64,000 nucleotides of DNA from Mesostigma viride (Eukaryota; Streptophyta; Mesostigmatophyceae; Mesostigmatales; Mesostigmataceae), in contig RPFO01002276.1 of the NCBI GenBank assembly GCA_009746045.1, positions 1 to 64,000 on the forward strand, read 5' to 3'. The notes below the pieces were generated by a model. That model saw nothing but the letters and a program-made list of their open reading frames with translations. It searched no databases and was not told the DNA's origin. Both the position numbers and the translations under genes were made by a program. Shown one piece after another: positions 10,670-20,790 of this stretch (the first letter of the stretch is position 1; each line of letters begins with the position of its first letter).

Positions 10670-13600
10670 TGCCTGAGGTGCTTCCAACGAGGGCACGCAC
10701 GGCACAACTGCCCCAACAACGACTCCCTGGCCAACGGGGTGGATCTCTGCCCGGGCTGCTGGCACGCACGTCATCCCCTGGGGCCTCCAGGCAGCCGTTG
10801 CAACAGGCCTCGCTACCCAAATCAATGTGAGTTCACTCACCTTATGTACTCTGAGGATGATGATCTCATTACCATTGGGGATGGCAACCAGGGCATAATT
10901 GATTTTGAGGCAGCAACCTTACTGTCCTCCCAACACCCTGTTCTGGAACCTTACATAAAAGCACTAACCCCTACTGTTGACAACTCCATAGATATCAAGG
11001 AGCTTGCTCATCAGCTGCACCTAGCCATGGGTCATGAAACAGTGGCTGAGGAACTGGCCAGACGGCTGGGGGGTAGTAGCATGGGAAAACAACTCAGGAA
11101 TGCAGTAAAACTGGCTAGACAACACTGTCAAGAATGTCAGTTCAATAGCCCCAAACCTCAAAAATGGCATACTGCAACTCCTTCCACCAATAGGGGCATG
11201 ATAGTGGGGGATGTGATGCACATCAACAAAGATGTCCAACCCTACCTGATCCTAAAAGACTCATGGTCCAGGTTCACAGTAATGGAACCCCTACCTGGCA
11301 TGTCTGCAGGGCAGCTACGTGTTGCACTCATGATTGCTTTACCCAGATTCTACCCAGTTGACAGAATTTTGCTTGATCAACAATTTTCTTGTCTGACTGA
11401 CCTGGAAGGGTGTGAAGCAATAGAGATTGCTGGGCTGGAAGATCATGAGGGTCAGGGGGTCATTGAAAGAACCATCAGATCTGTCAAAACCCTACTAGCC
11501 AAAAATCCTTCCAAGGATGCTACTTCAGGGGTCTATTGTGACAGGGCACTCTGGTGTCATGAAATGTGCACAACCCTAAATATGAGACCTGTCTTGCATG
11601 CCACGTGGGGTGAAGTAATCCCAGCAGGCCTGCAGGCAGGTGTATATCCCCCAGAGGTGATAGCACTGTACAACACTGCACGTGCACAAACCTCAGCAAA
11701 ACTGGCAGAAAAAGATAAAACCCATTCCAGGCCAGTATTCCAAAAAGGTGATCAAGTTCTCTATTACAAGGAAAACAGCTTTGGTAAGGTTGGAACTTGG
11801 CTAGGTCCAGTTACCATCCGTGGATTTACCAAAAACAGCAAGACCGTGGAGGTCAAGCACAATATCAATGGGAAGCGTCACAGGGTGAGCTGTCATAGAA
11901 TTAAGAAGTATTATTCTCCCATGGCAGACGTGCCTGGGGAAGAGTCTTTAAGCATGGACTCACTACTTCTATCTGGCAACTCCAGCATGCCCAGCAGTAG
12001 CTCTGAGCCACCAATTACTGCTGTTGACAGCACCACAGCACCCTCTGTGAACCCTTCCACCCTCAGTGAAGCCAGGCCCACTTCACAACCTGGGGATTGC
12101 TTAACCAGGCACGAGGTAGCTGGGTTGGAAGCATTAGCTCAGCCCCAAGGCACCAAATTGTCTGCCAACCCTCCCGCTCTGAGGTCAAGATTGGCAGTCG
12201 CCTTGCAAGCATTACACAGGTCACATAAGCAACAAGCTGCTGTGGCCGCAGGGTTGGCAAAAGTCTCAGCTGTGTGCACTAGTCAGGACCCCTGGACCCT
12301 GGCAATAGACACTCAGGCACAGGTCAGTGTGATCAGTGCACAAGCCATCCCTGGTCTTGAGATTGCACCTTCATTTTGGGCACGGGTGCAGGATTTCTCA
12401 GGCCAAAGCTCACTGGATGTAGTGGGACAAGTGATGCTCCCTATACTTGGTATTCAGACACCCTTCCAGGTGGTGGAGGGGTACTCTGGTAACACCTTGT
12501 TGGGGGAACCTTTTGTATCCTATCCTGGGGTGCTTATCTCAGCTAATGAGCTCAGTGTCACAGGGGTGGGTGCAGTTCCTCTGGACCACTTTAAAATCCC
12601 TCTCTCCAGTATTGTCCCTGGTATGGATGCTGTCATCAAGGCAGTCAACACTCAGTATGCACCAGGGGAGATCCCTGATCTGGACAAGTTAGTGCACAGC
12701 CAGTTCCTCCATCCCTCAGCCTTTGGGCTGGGTAAGTGGGACATAGCCATGCACTCACCCCACCAAATCTCCCACGTCATACAAGAATGCAAAACACAAA
12801 AAGGGTTTACCAAGTGGCTGATGGCCATTGTCCACCAAGCCAGGCAGGAATGGGTCCTGCCCAACCCCAAAAACCCTCAATACAAACCGCCTGTCACCCC
12901 TTCATGGGACGTGCCAGAGGGAGCCAAAAAGCTCAGATTAAAATTTGTTCTCAAACAAAAACCACAAAAAGTGGGCTCCCCAATCTTCCATGCCAGACCA
13001 TGTGTCACAGAATTAAAGGGGACCTCCACACTGCCAAAAGGGGAAACATACACACCTGGGCTGCAACAAACCTCACTCAGGATCATGCTCTCCCTCTTCC
13101 TCCACAACCTCAATGCAGGCCAAGACTATGTCTGCAAAGCCACTGATATTAAAAGGGCCTTCCTCAGGGGGGACCCAGAAAAGGCTGAATCTGTGTGGAA
13201 AGGGAAGGTGTACGTGGTAGACACCCCAGCTGTGTGGAAACCTTATATTGATGAGCCCCACCTTATCATCAACATTGGGGTGGAAGGGCTTGTCAGTGCC
13301 CCAAAAATTTTCAGAGACTCAGCAGAGGAAGTATTCAAAAAGCTCAAGGCCACGTATGATGACCTGGACCCATGCTTTTTTGTTGTACCCACCCCCTCTG
13401 GACTGCTGTTCTTTGTGTGGCATGGAGATGACCAACTCATTTGTGGGCCTAGAGCTGAGGTGGAAACCTTTATTCAGCAGGTCCAGGAATCATATGAGAT
13501 TGGCAAACAGGTGGAATTGAGCACAACCCCCATCCAGTTCTGTGGCATCATGTTGCAGCTGCATAGGCAGCCAGATCAGTGGGTCTGCTCTCTCTCCCCT

Positions 13601-14353
13601 CCTGCAGAATATATCCAAGATTGTCTAGATCTGCTGCAGGACAACTACCTCCCCTTACATATGTGTGCCACTGTTCAGGGCAAACTGGGGTGGTGGTCAG
13701 CCATCTGTGGGGCTCCCTTAGCTGTCATCAGCAGGGTCACCCATGATGTTCTAGTCAAGATCAAATGCAGTCACATCAGGAAGTTGGTCAATGACTGTCC
13801 CCCCCTCATCCTCCATGGCCTGAATCTGATGGAAGACATCCACATCCAATGTGTCATGGACAGCTCCATGGAGAGCAGAACAATCAATCAGATGGGGGCA
13901 CGGGAATCAGGGCTGTTTTTTCTCACCAACAGGTCAGATTACATGTCCCTCACTTCCTGGTACAGCAGGCTACACCGCAGAAAACCTGGCAGCAGCAACT
14001 CAGCTGAATGTCGTGCTGTGGTGTCTGCTGCATTGCATGCTCGTTCCCTGCAGCACATGCTCACCTGGCTACAAACCCAGGCAGGCAGCACATGCAATGT
14101 CATCTCACATCTCTATACTGACAGCCAATCTGTGATCAGCTTTCTAACCAAGAAATCTGTCTCTGCTGCTGTCCACACTGACTTGGATTGGGTGATCCTC
14201 AAACAGGAGGCCACCTATTTTTCCAGCTGGACTCATGTGGATGATGAGGACAACCCAGCAGACGCTCTCACGAAGCTGCGGGATGCTGCTGGCCAACAGT
14301 ACCAGCTCCTCTTTCAGAACATGAACCCCTATGATATCAGAGTCAGTGTTTGA
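10670..14353 (+). CDS. pol: Copia-type Pol: zinc knuckle, integrase, retropepsin-like, RT, RNase H
   Basis: The frame is open without ATG from after a stop near 10535. A CCHC zinc knuckle (CLRCFQRGHARHNC, 10670-10711) opens it. Numbered from the codon at 10739, an HHCC zinc domain (H94, H99, C130, C133) precedes the integrase core D158, D213, E243; the last spacing is 29 residues, shorter than the usual 35. An SH3-like integrase C-terminal part lies near residues 330-390. After a Ser/Pro-rich linker comes a retropepsin-like domain at about residues 515-615 (AIDTQAQVSVIS at D524, later LLGEPFV). RT follows with TDIKRAFLRGD (D803) and HGDD (896-899, in place of YVDD), then RNase H with TDSQSV and the Copia-type ending DNPADALTK. 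Copia normally has protease before integrase, but here only about 80 residues separate knuckle and integrase. The products process particles, copy RNA into DNA and integrate it. Confidence 0.9.
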   Translation, partial: CLRCFQRGHARHNCPNNDSLANGVDLCPGCWHARHPLGPPGSRCNRPRYPNQCEFTHLMYSEDDDLITIGDGNQGIIDFEAATLLSSQHPVLEPYIKALTPTVDNSIDIKELAHQLHLAMGHETVAEELARRLGGSSMGKQLRNAVKLARQHCQECQFNSPKPQKWHTATPSTNRGMIVGDVMHINKDVQPYLILKDSWSRFTVMEPLPGMSAGQLRVALMIALPRFYPVDRILLDQQFSCLTDLEGCEAIEIAGLEDHEGQGVIERTIRSVKTLLAKNPSKDATSGVYCDRALWCHEMCTTLNMRPVLHATWGEVIPAGLQAGVYPPEVIALYNTARAQTSAKLAEKDKTHSRPVFQKGDQVLYYKENSFGKVGTWLGPVTIRGFTKNSKTVEVKHNINGKRHRVSCHRIKKYYSPMADVPGEESLSMDSLLLSGNSSMPSSSSEPPITAVDSTTAPSVNPSTLSEARPTSQPGDCLTRHEVAGLEALAQPQGTKLSANPPALRSRLAVALQALHRSHKQQAAVAAGLAKVSAVCTSQDPWTLAIDTQAQVSVISAQAIPGLEIAPSFWARVQDFSGQSSLDVVGQVMLPILGIQTPFQVVEGYSGNTLLGEPFVSYPGVLISANELSVTGVGAVPLDHFKIPLSSIVPGMDAVIKAVNTQYAPGEIPDLDKLVHSQFLHPSAFGLGKWDIAMHSPHQISHVIQECKTQKGFTKWLMAIVHQARQEWVLPNPKNPQYKPPVTPSWDVPEGAKKLRLKFVLKQKPQKVGSPIFHARPCVTELKGTSTLPKGETYTPGLQQTSLRIMLSLFLHNLNAGQDYVCKATDIKRAFLRGDPEKAESVWKGKVYVVDTPAVWKPYIDEPHLIINIGVEGLVSAPKIFRDSAEEVFKKLKATYDDLDPCFFVVPTPSGLLFFVWHGDDQLICGPRAEVETFIQQVQESYEIGKQVELSTTPIQFCGIMLQLHRQPDQWVCSLSPPAEYIQDCLDLLQDNYLPLHMCATVQGKLGWWSAICGAPLAVISRVTHDVLVKIKCSHIRKLVNDCPPLILHGLNLMEDIHIQCVMDSSMESRTINQMGARESGLFFLTNRSDYMSLTSWYSRLHRRKPGSSNSAECRAVVSAALHARSLQHMLTWLQTQAGSTCNVISHLYTDSQSVISFLTKKSVSAAVHTDLDWVILKQEATYFSSWTHVDDEDNPADALTKLRDAAGQQYQLLFQNMNPYDIRVSV
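12280..12583 (+). other. Retropepsin-like domain in an unusual position (between IN and RT)
   Basis: The segment reads like an aspartic protease. A hydrophobic strand leads into D-T-Q-A (codons 12308-12319) followed by QVSVIS. A GQVMLPI strand and the LLGEPFV hydrophobic-Gly motif lie about 85 residues later. The normally invariant Gly of DTGA/DSGA is Gln here, so activity is doubtful. Confidence 0.7.
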
Positions 14354-14727
14354 ATAAATGACTGGCCATAGCACAGTACACAACCACCACACCCCCTTAC
14401 CACAGCGATAGCTGCTGGGCGCCATAAAATTCAACACATTCGTTGTGGGGTGTGAGTGCTGGCTAGGTCAGATTTGTATCCATTTGCAGCTTGAGGACAC
14501 AAGCTTTGTATCCATTTACTTAATGTGTGCTTCAGTACCTGGCCAAACCAGCCAGCTGTGTACACCTTATTTAATGTGCAATATAACACCTGGCCAGAAC
14601 AGCCAGCTGTAACCAACCTGGCTCAACCAGCCATGTCTCTTTTGTACCCCTAATCAACTTAAAAACAATAACAATAATGTTGGGGGTGCAGACCTGCATT
14701 AAGAAATAAATAATAAAACAATACTGG

Positions 14728-15204
14728 AGTTAGTCTCCATGCTTTGCTGTAGACTAAGTCTCAAAGGCATTGTGAATACAACGTATGAATAAGCCTTGTA
14801 AACCCACGTTGGTATGTGAATATAAATACCACGTGGGCTATGCAGATAGGGATGCTAGTCGAGTCGCATACGTTTCCCTAGATACTAAGGTACTTTGGGT
14901 ACTGAGGTACGTGACAGATGTCAGTACCCAGTATACGTAGTGTCCTGTCATTGGACGGTACTAGAGTATCCTAGATAGGGACCGTACTGCAGCGTGCATT
15001 GATTTGTGATCGCACGATGCAGTGACTAGGCAGCTACCTGTCATCGTGCGGCCTCGGGCCAACGGTCTGCACCCAACGGTCACTGGCGGCGCAGCCGGTG
15101 AGAGGAACGTTGATAAAGGGTAAACCTATTTTCTAATGAACCAAGCAATTCATTGCTCCAAGCCTTCAGTGTTCTCAAGCAATATATCCCACCGCATTCT
15201 AACT
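14728..15204 (+). repeat. 3' LTR (477 bp)
   Basis: It is nearly identical to the 5' LTR apart from a 4-bp and a 1-bp insertion. The 374 bp between the pol stop and this LTR are non-coding and hold two CCAGCTGT copies and a run of aataa motifs. Confidence 0.93.
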
Positions 15205-15209
15205 CCGTG

Positions 15210-15945
15210 GCTGTCCTGTTGATGCGAACGCACGGTGACGAGACGGAGCCCATTATATAGGTGGATTACAAGTTAGAACGGCCCTCGCGGTTGCACTGTT
15301 TAATCGCGAACGTGGATTTTGCGGAGCCGACGGCCGTTGGGGATTGGAAATCTGATGATATCGGGGCTGCGCACGACATCGAGGAACTGGGGATCGACGT
15401 AGGTCTACAGGCTCACTTGTCCGTCAACATGTATGGCCTCGCTTGACTGTCATCATCTTGACATGTACATAACTAGTTCATATACCATGCATTTGACACT
15501 GCCTGCACGTGGATTTTCCAGACATACATTGAGGGTAATTATAACTCGAAAGCACTACGTACGATTGAGACGTCCGGTCGTAGAGCAGATGCACTGGAGC
15601 TTTCTGATCTTCCAATTGATGGGTCTGTAATTATGTAAGATATTCAGATATCGCGATGACTCGAGCATCGATGCATGGAATGTAATAATGTATTTCATTC
15701 AATTATACATCCAATTTAACTCCGCAAGTGAGGGGCACACATGTCCATCAGCCCGAGACAACATTTCCCAAGTAATTTTCGATTAGTGATTTAGTGTGGG
15801 CCTTCCCTGGGGGATGATGCAGACGATATTTGTTTAAACTTTTGTGTAATTATTTTTCTAATGAGATTAGCATAGTACTCCGTGGCATGCCTTTGCGCAT
15901 GACACGCAAGTACTTACTTACTTACTTACCACTATCAACACAAAC
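15210..15945. other. Intergenic stretch, no gene seen
   Basis: This AT-rich sequence has short open frames only. At 15327-15340 there is a diverged copy (CCGACGGCCGTTGG) of the palindrome found repeatedly at 5.9-6.6 kb, which suggests that both flanks of the Copia insertion belonged to one repeat region. Confidence 0.55.
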
Positions 15946-15947
15946 AA

Positions 15948-16326
15948 TCGGGGTTCTCTGAACATAGTTTCTTTATAGTGATACGGAAGGGGAGCCGCTG
16001 ATGCTAGGTGAAATAGAGCTGGGTGATGTGATCGTAATAAGGTTGATTAGGCTTCTAGTGTACGAGTATTACGGAAGATATGGCCTAATTGTTGCGGCCC
16101 ATACCTTGACGGTGTGCTGAGTACCTTGACGACGGATTTTTGCGTCTAGGTTCTCCTAGCAGATCTGTGATTGCGGACGGGTTTGCAACAGGCAATATCT
16201 GAAGTAAAACTTGACGGCTAAAACTGTTTAGAGGCCGTTGCCGGATCTGGCCGTTGGTAGAGAGCCGTTGGCCTTGAAACACGATAAAAGCTTGCTCACC
16301 TAGCTCATGGCGGTCTCTTTTGTTTT
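15948..16326 (+). repeat. Split direct repeat A1 of DIRS copy 1
   Basis: It matches A2 (20791-21169) over its whole 379 bp. Its outer end (tcggggttctctgaacat) is the terminal motif shared by all four split-repeat elements of the window, and it probably carries the promoter. Confidence 0.93.
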
Positions 16327-16397
16327 AACGAAGGCGGCGACAGGGGTCAGGGGCAGCGTAGCTGACGCCCAGAATTCCTTTCTGCAAAGCGGCTGGG

Positions 16398-17456
16398 ATG
16401 CCGAAGCCCGGGCGGAAGCCAGGTTCGACAGGTGCTGGGAAGCAATTACCGAAAGCTAATCCCGAGGTGCCGACAGCTACTAAACAGACGGGAAAGGGCC
16501 GACTAGGCTGGCCGACGCAGAAGAAAAGGCTCCATCAGGAGCTCTCCACTTGCTCGGGCCTGCCTGAAGTGTGCGCTGCCTTTGAGGCGGTCCTCGGGAC
16601 CGACTGGGTAACTACTGTCAGCCGGTGGTCTGCGGCCCAGCTGGAGTCCGTCGTTGGACTGCTGGTCGACCACGTGGACGGGCCTGAAATTCTGGCAGCA
16701 GCGGACCCAAACGAAGCGCTAGTGGCAGCCCTCCAAAGCGCCCGGGACTTGGCGGACTCGGACGAAGAGGAGATGCAGCCACCACGCCGGCCCACGAAAG
16801 GGGCGAAAAAGGGGACGAAAAAAGTCGGAAGCCCAGCCCCGAGCAAGGGAAAGGCCGCGGGGGATGTGAGGGAGCAGCTCTTGGAGCTGGCGGCTATTAT
16901 TGGCAAGCAGGGGCAGGCGGGCAAAGAAGAGGAGGAGGAGGAGGAGTCCGAGGAAGAGGATTTCCTGACGAAATTGAAGGATGCGCTGGCCGGGGCAGAT
17001 GGGGCTTCCAGGAAGCCGAAAAAGACCAAAGGGGTGACGCTGCCCACTCGAGCACAAGTGGTGAATTGGAGGGTGCAAGAGAGAGTGCTCCCCGAGGTGC
17101 TCGAGGATGCCAACGACAATGGAGGGGGGATAAAGAGTTGGATCATGGCTACTCGCCAAGGGGGGTGGAGGAACCAGGAAAGCAGGAAGGTGGTCATGAA
17201 CATCGCCCTGGCCATGGACACACTCTTCAAGGAGTTGGGGCCGGCAGCCGGGGAGTTGGCTGGGGTAGAGTATCTCATGAGGGTGGTGGCAGCCATGCTC
17301 CTAGTGGAGAGCCAGGGGTCAGGAGGGTGGAAGGTGGCTGGCCACCTCCTTGCTCTCAAGGAAGATGCCTCCTTGGTGAGCAACCCGGCCATGAAGATGG
17401 CCCTGCAAAGCGCCACGATGATGGAGAAGCTGGGCAAGGCCCAGCAAACCAAGTAA
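16398..17456 (+). CDS. gag: Gag-like protein of DIRS copy 1 (352 aa)
   Basis: The ATG lies 71 nt after A1 and is the first long frame of the element. The protein has a basic N-terminus (MPKPGRKPGSTG), a helical domain at residues about 50-120, a Lys-rich linker, an acidic Glu run at about residues 177-192 and a conserved C-terminal domain at about residues 210-350 that aligns with the minus-strand copy at 39.7-40.7 kb (shared VNIALAMDTL-like helix, read here as VMNIALAMDTLFKELG). No zinc knuckle is visible. By position it should be the nucleocapsid-like protein of the element. The stop is followed 47 nt later by the pol ATG. Confidence 0.8.
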   Translation: MPKPGRKPGSTGAGKQLPKANPEVPTATKQTGKGRLGWPTQKKRLHQELSTCSGLPEVCAAFEAVLGTDWVTTVSRWSAAQLESVVGLLVDHVDGPEILAAADPNEALVAALQSARDLADSDEEEMQPPRRPTKGAKKGTKKVGSPAPSKGKAAGDVREQLLELAAIIGKQGQAGKEEEEEEESEEEDFLTKLKDALAGADGASRKPKKTKGVTLPTRAQVVNWRVQERVLPEVLEDANDNGGGIKSWIMATRQGGWRNQESRKVVMNIALAMDTLFKELGPAAGELAGVEYLMRVVAAMLLVESQGSGGWKVAGHLLALKEDASLVSNPAMKMALQSATMMEKLGKAQQTK

Positions 17457-17503
17457 ACACCGAAAGGGTAAACCGCTCCCCCTTCCCACTGCCTCTTCCT
17501 ACA

Positions 17504-20500
17504 ATGCCTCTAAGCACTACGTGGGGGAGAGTGAGGTCAGCACGCAGACGCCAGCGTGCAACTCGCCGCCGCCGGACCTTCACTCTACAACACAAGGTGA
17601 TTACGTGGTTGAATTGGCTATGGCACGGGGGGGCAGACCCTCCGCCTAAATCTGGAGGCGCGTGCTCCAGAGGAACGGCGGAGGCCCTGAAAAGGGTCAA
17701 GAAGCACTGCGAGTGGTACAGTCGCCGCGTAACCGGCGTTGCGACAGGCCCCGCAGAAGGAAGTGATCTAATCTATGGGAAATGTAATAAGTATGAACAA
17801 CTTGTGGCGGAGCGGGTGAGTCTGCCGAAGCGCGAGGTGGCAGGAAAGGCGAAGCTGCTGGATTTGCTGGCGCTACGACCTAGTTGGCGAGAGGTGTACG
17901 CGAGCGAAGCCAACTGCATCAAGCCGGAGGTGGCTGCCAGTGCGAGGTATTGGAATGTACCTGCCCCCAGCCGAGGGTGCACCATGGCGGAGTGGGGCAA
18001 GTTGATGGGGAGGGCAGCGGACGTGGGGATGGTGGAGTTCCGAGAGACGCGGCCAAAGTGGGTAGACGGATGTTTTGGGGTGGCCAAAGGAGTGGGGGAG
18101 TTAAGGCTCATTGTGAATAAGAAGTTGGGGAACGCACTGTGGGTGGACCCCCCTAAGACGGTGTTACCCCACCTGGGCATATACTCGGAGGTCTATATCA
18201 AGGGTCGGTGCTACACGGCCAAGAGCGATCTGGTCTCGTATTACTATACCATCCAAGTGCCGGAGTGGTGGTGGGATTATCAAGGGCTACCTGATGTGTG
18301 GTCCACCGATGTCGGGCTGCCGGGGCGGCGGAGGAGGGTGTGGCCAGTGCTGAAAGTGCTGGCCATGGGGCACTCCCACGCTGTAGCGCTAGGGGAAGCC
18401 ATCCATGAGATGGTCCTCTATGCCACGGGCGCTTTGGATCCTAGACGGCAGGTGAACCGCCTCACAAGTGTAGGGGAGCTGACCGTGCTTCGGAATGCAT
18501 GGGGTAACCCAACCGCCCTAGCCATCGAGTACAAGGAGGAGAGCACGAGGGAGATGCAAATCGACCTTGAGGACCCCCCTGCCCCTATGGTATCCATCAC
18601 TATTGATGACCTGGTGGTCAGCAATGGGCGCACGTGCGAGGCGGTGAATCGCTTAATCGCGAGTGCTATTGAAGACGGGTACGCGCCTAACAACCTTGTG
18701 CCCTCCAAGGACAAGACGATCATGGCTAGCCCGGAGGGGGAGGACGAGCTAGAAGCTCTGGGTGTTGTTCACCGGCGGGATGGGGTGTTGGAGCCGACAG
18801 CTAAGCAGCTCACCCTTGTGGTTGCGCACACTCGTGTACTCCTCGAGAGGGGACGCGCTACCGCTGAGGCGCTGGCGGCCGTCGTGGGCCGGTGGGTGTG
18901 GCTGCAGATGCTCAGCCGCACTTGCTTGTCCATATGGCAGCAGAGTTTTAAGTTCATCAACCTCAAGGGGTGGGGCCAGCGAACGCGACCTTTGTGGCAA
19001 GGTGTGCGCGATGAGCTCGAGTGTGCCATGGCGTTGGCCCCCATGCTCCGTGTGGACCGGGGGGCTGCCCTGGCTCCGGTGGTGGTGGCCTCGGATGCGT
19101 CTAGTTTTGGGCAGGGGGTTGTCTACGCTGAGATGGCCCCAGCTGAGGTGACGGAATTAGCTCGGGCCCGGGAGGTGCGGGGTTACCCAACCCTCCTCAC
19201 CCCAGGTGAGGCCATGTATGCCGGGCCTAGACCCTTGACCAAGGCCGCGGAAAAAGCCATCATCCACGGGCGATGGCGCGTCGGGATCAAGAGTCGCTGG
19301 CGCGATTCGACCATGCACATCAACGAGAAGGAAGTGCGGGCCGCTGTGAAGGGGGTGGAGCGCTCGGCCCGGAACCTCGGAACATGGGGTAAGCGGGTGG
19401 TGAGGTTAGTGGACTCCACTGCCGCTTTGGGCTGCTTGGCTAAAGGGCGTTCCTCTTCTTACCGGTTAAACAAGCAATGCCGCCGGTTGTGCGCTCTTAC
19501 GTTGGTCACCGGCAGCCGCTCACAATGGGTCTGGACGCCAAGTGAGCTTCAGCCTGCGGATGGGCCTTCGCGGGGGCTTTCCATGGCTGCCTCGGTGGCC
19601 GGGTGGGTCCGCGATTTGACTCGCGAGGGTGTTCATCCCAATCCCGGGCCTCGGCTTGGCGCTAGCTACTTGACCCTTCTTGAGGGCAAGGTGAAGCCGG
19701 CTACTTTGATGGTTTACCATCGGGGTCTTAGGTCCTTTTTCGCATGGTGGGCGAGCCGGCGGGGTCGGGTTGGCAGCTTGTTGCGCGGCTTGACGATAGA
19801 GGAATACTATTGCGAGTATGTCGCTTGGGCGCACTCACGGTGTTACAGCCGCCAGTTGTGTGTCAATGCGCTTATGGGCCTGAATTTGTACTTCCCCCGG
19901 GAGGTGCGGGATTGGGCCTTGGCACGAAGTGTTTTGGCTGGCTGGCGCACGTTGGCACCCCCTCGTGCCCCCCCCCCATTCCATGGGAGGCTGCGTTTGC
20001 GCTTGCTTGTACTATGGTGCTCCAGCGGCAGCCTCGTGCGGCTATGATGGTCATCGTTATTTTCCAACAATACCTGCGGGTATCGGAGGCGCTCAACCTG
20101 TTGGTCGGCCATGTGCGCTTGCAGCCTGATGTTCGGTTGCGGGGTTCGCAGCGGGGCGCCTTGTTGTTGATGTCAGCTAAGACGGCTAAGGGGGAGGTGC
20201 AGTCTGTGGTGATCGAGGATGTCATGACTGAGACCCTCTTGCGGGCTTGTATGCGTGGCAAGGCGGCCTGGGAGCGGGTGTTCCCTTACGATTATGCCCA
20301 GTTCAGCCGGGTTTGGCATCAGGCCACGCAAGCTTTGGGGGTCGACACGGTGTTTACCATTCACGGGCTGCGGCATGGGGGGGCTACCTATGATTTTTTG
20401 CGGCAGCGCAGCATGGCTGATATTCAGCATCGGGGTCGCTGGCGCAGCAGCAAAACTGTCGCCCACTATGTGGGATTGCACCGGAGCTTGGCCCTCACCC

Positions 20501-20580
20501 TTCCTGACGCCCTGGTTCGGGCTATCGCCGCCTGCCCCCCGCGCATTTGGCGGAGCGTCTTTTCTCTGCCTTCCTCTTAA
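17504..20580 (+). pseudogene. pol: DIRS-type Pol (RT, RNase H, tyrosine recombinase) with a 1-nt frameshift
   Basis: I chose the ATG at 17504 (MPLSTTWGRVRSARRR) because similarity to the other copy starts there; the frame upstream overlaps gag and is not conserved. RT has SITIDDLVVSNG (IDDL at 18602-18613). RNase H has VVASDAS (D codon 19094), HINEKEV, VDSTAALG and the PSELQPADGPSR ending typical of DIRS. A 2A-like motif follows at 19628-19651. The tyrosine recombinase has the catalytic R (20077, YLRVSEALNL), HGLRHGG (H 20362, R 20371) and Y (20467). The frame breaks in a run of ten C at 19968-19977, where eleven would keep the frame. The minus-strand copy has cct codons there and is intact. 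Loss of one C, or a sequencing error, explains it. Confidence 0.9.
19613..19651 (+). other. 2A-like motif between RNase H and tyrosine recombinase
   Basis: The codons read DLTREGVHPNPGP. The NPGP end with a preceding G-V-H-P resembles 2A ribosome-skipping peptides (consensus D-V/I-E-x-NPGP), with Gly for Asp and His for Glu. It sits exactly at the domain junction, where release of the recombinase from RT-RNase H would make sense. Confidence 0.6.
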
Positions 20581-20656
20581 GTTCCCTTCATTCTTGTCTT
20601 ATGCGTCCACCGGTTTTTGTTTTGCCCCTGGCTTGGGTCGCCAGGGAGGGATGTAA

Positions 20657-20790
20657 GGGTAAGGCTAGCCTTTTTGGACATAAAGTGTTCCCATGGGTAA
20701 GGATGGCCAGTTGAGGGCCACTTCCCGATGTGCTCTACTTATTGTTTTAATAAAGAGTCTGGTTACCCTGGAGTTCCACGGTTAATAGAA
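20657..20790 (+). repeat. Split direct repeat B1 of DIRS copy 1
   Basis: It matches B2 (21203-21336). It contains ttttaataaagag, a plausible AATAAA polyadenylation signal for the element transcript. Confidence 0.92.

Larger units (their letters stand above)
7554..15204 (+). mobile_element. Copia-superfamily LTR retrotransposon, complete, 7.65 kb
   Basis: Two LTRs (7554-8025 and 14728-15204) flank gag-like frames and a pol with integrase, a retropepsin-like domain, reverse transcriptase and RNase H. The element is bounded by a 5-bp direct repeat CCGTG (7549-7553 and 15205-15209), the expected integrase target duplication. LTR ends are AGTTAG and CTAACT rather than TG and CA. By eye the LTRs differ only by a 4-bp and a 1-bp indel, which implies recent insertion. 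No clear tRNA primer site follows the 5' LTR (8026-8043), and no polypurine tract is obvious before the 3' LTR. The element probably replicated recently, yet gag is disrupted in frame, so either some breaks are programmed or were acquired after insertion, or this copy was mobilised in trans. Confidence 0.95.

Noticed and set aside
17066-17503. Upstream part of the pol frame of DIRS copy 1, starting at an earlier ATG
   Set aside because: It overlaps gag in another frame and is not conserved with copy 2, so the ATG at 17504 was preferred.
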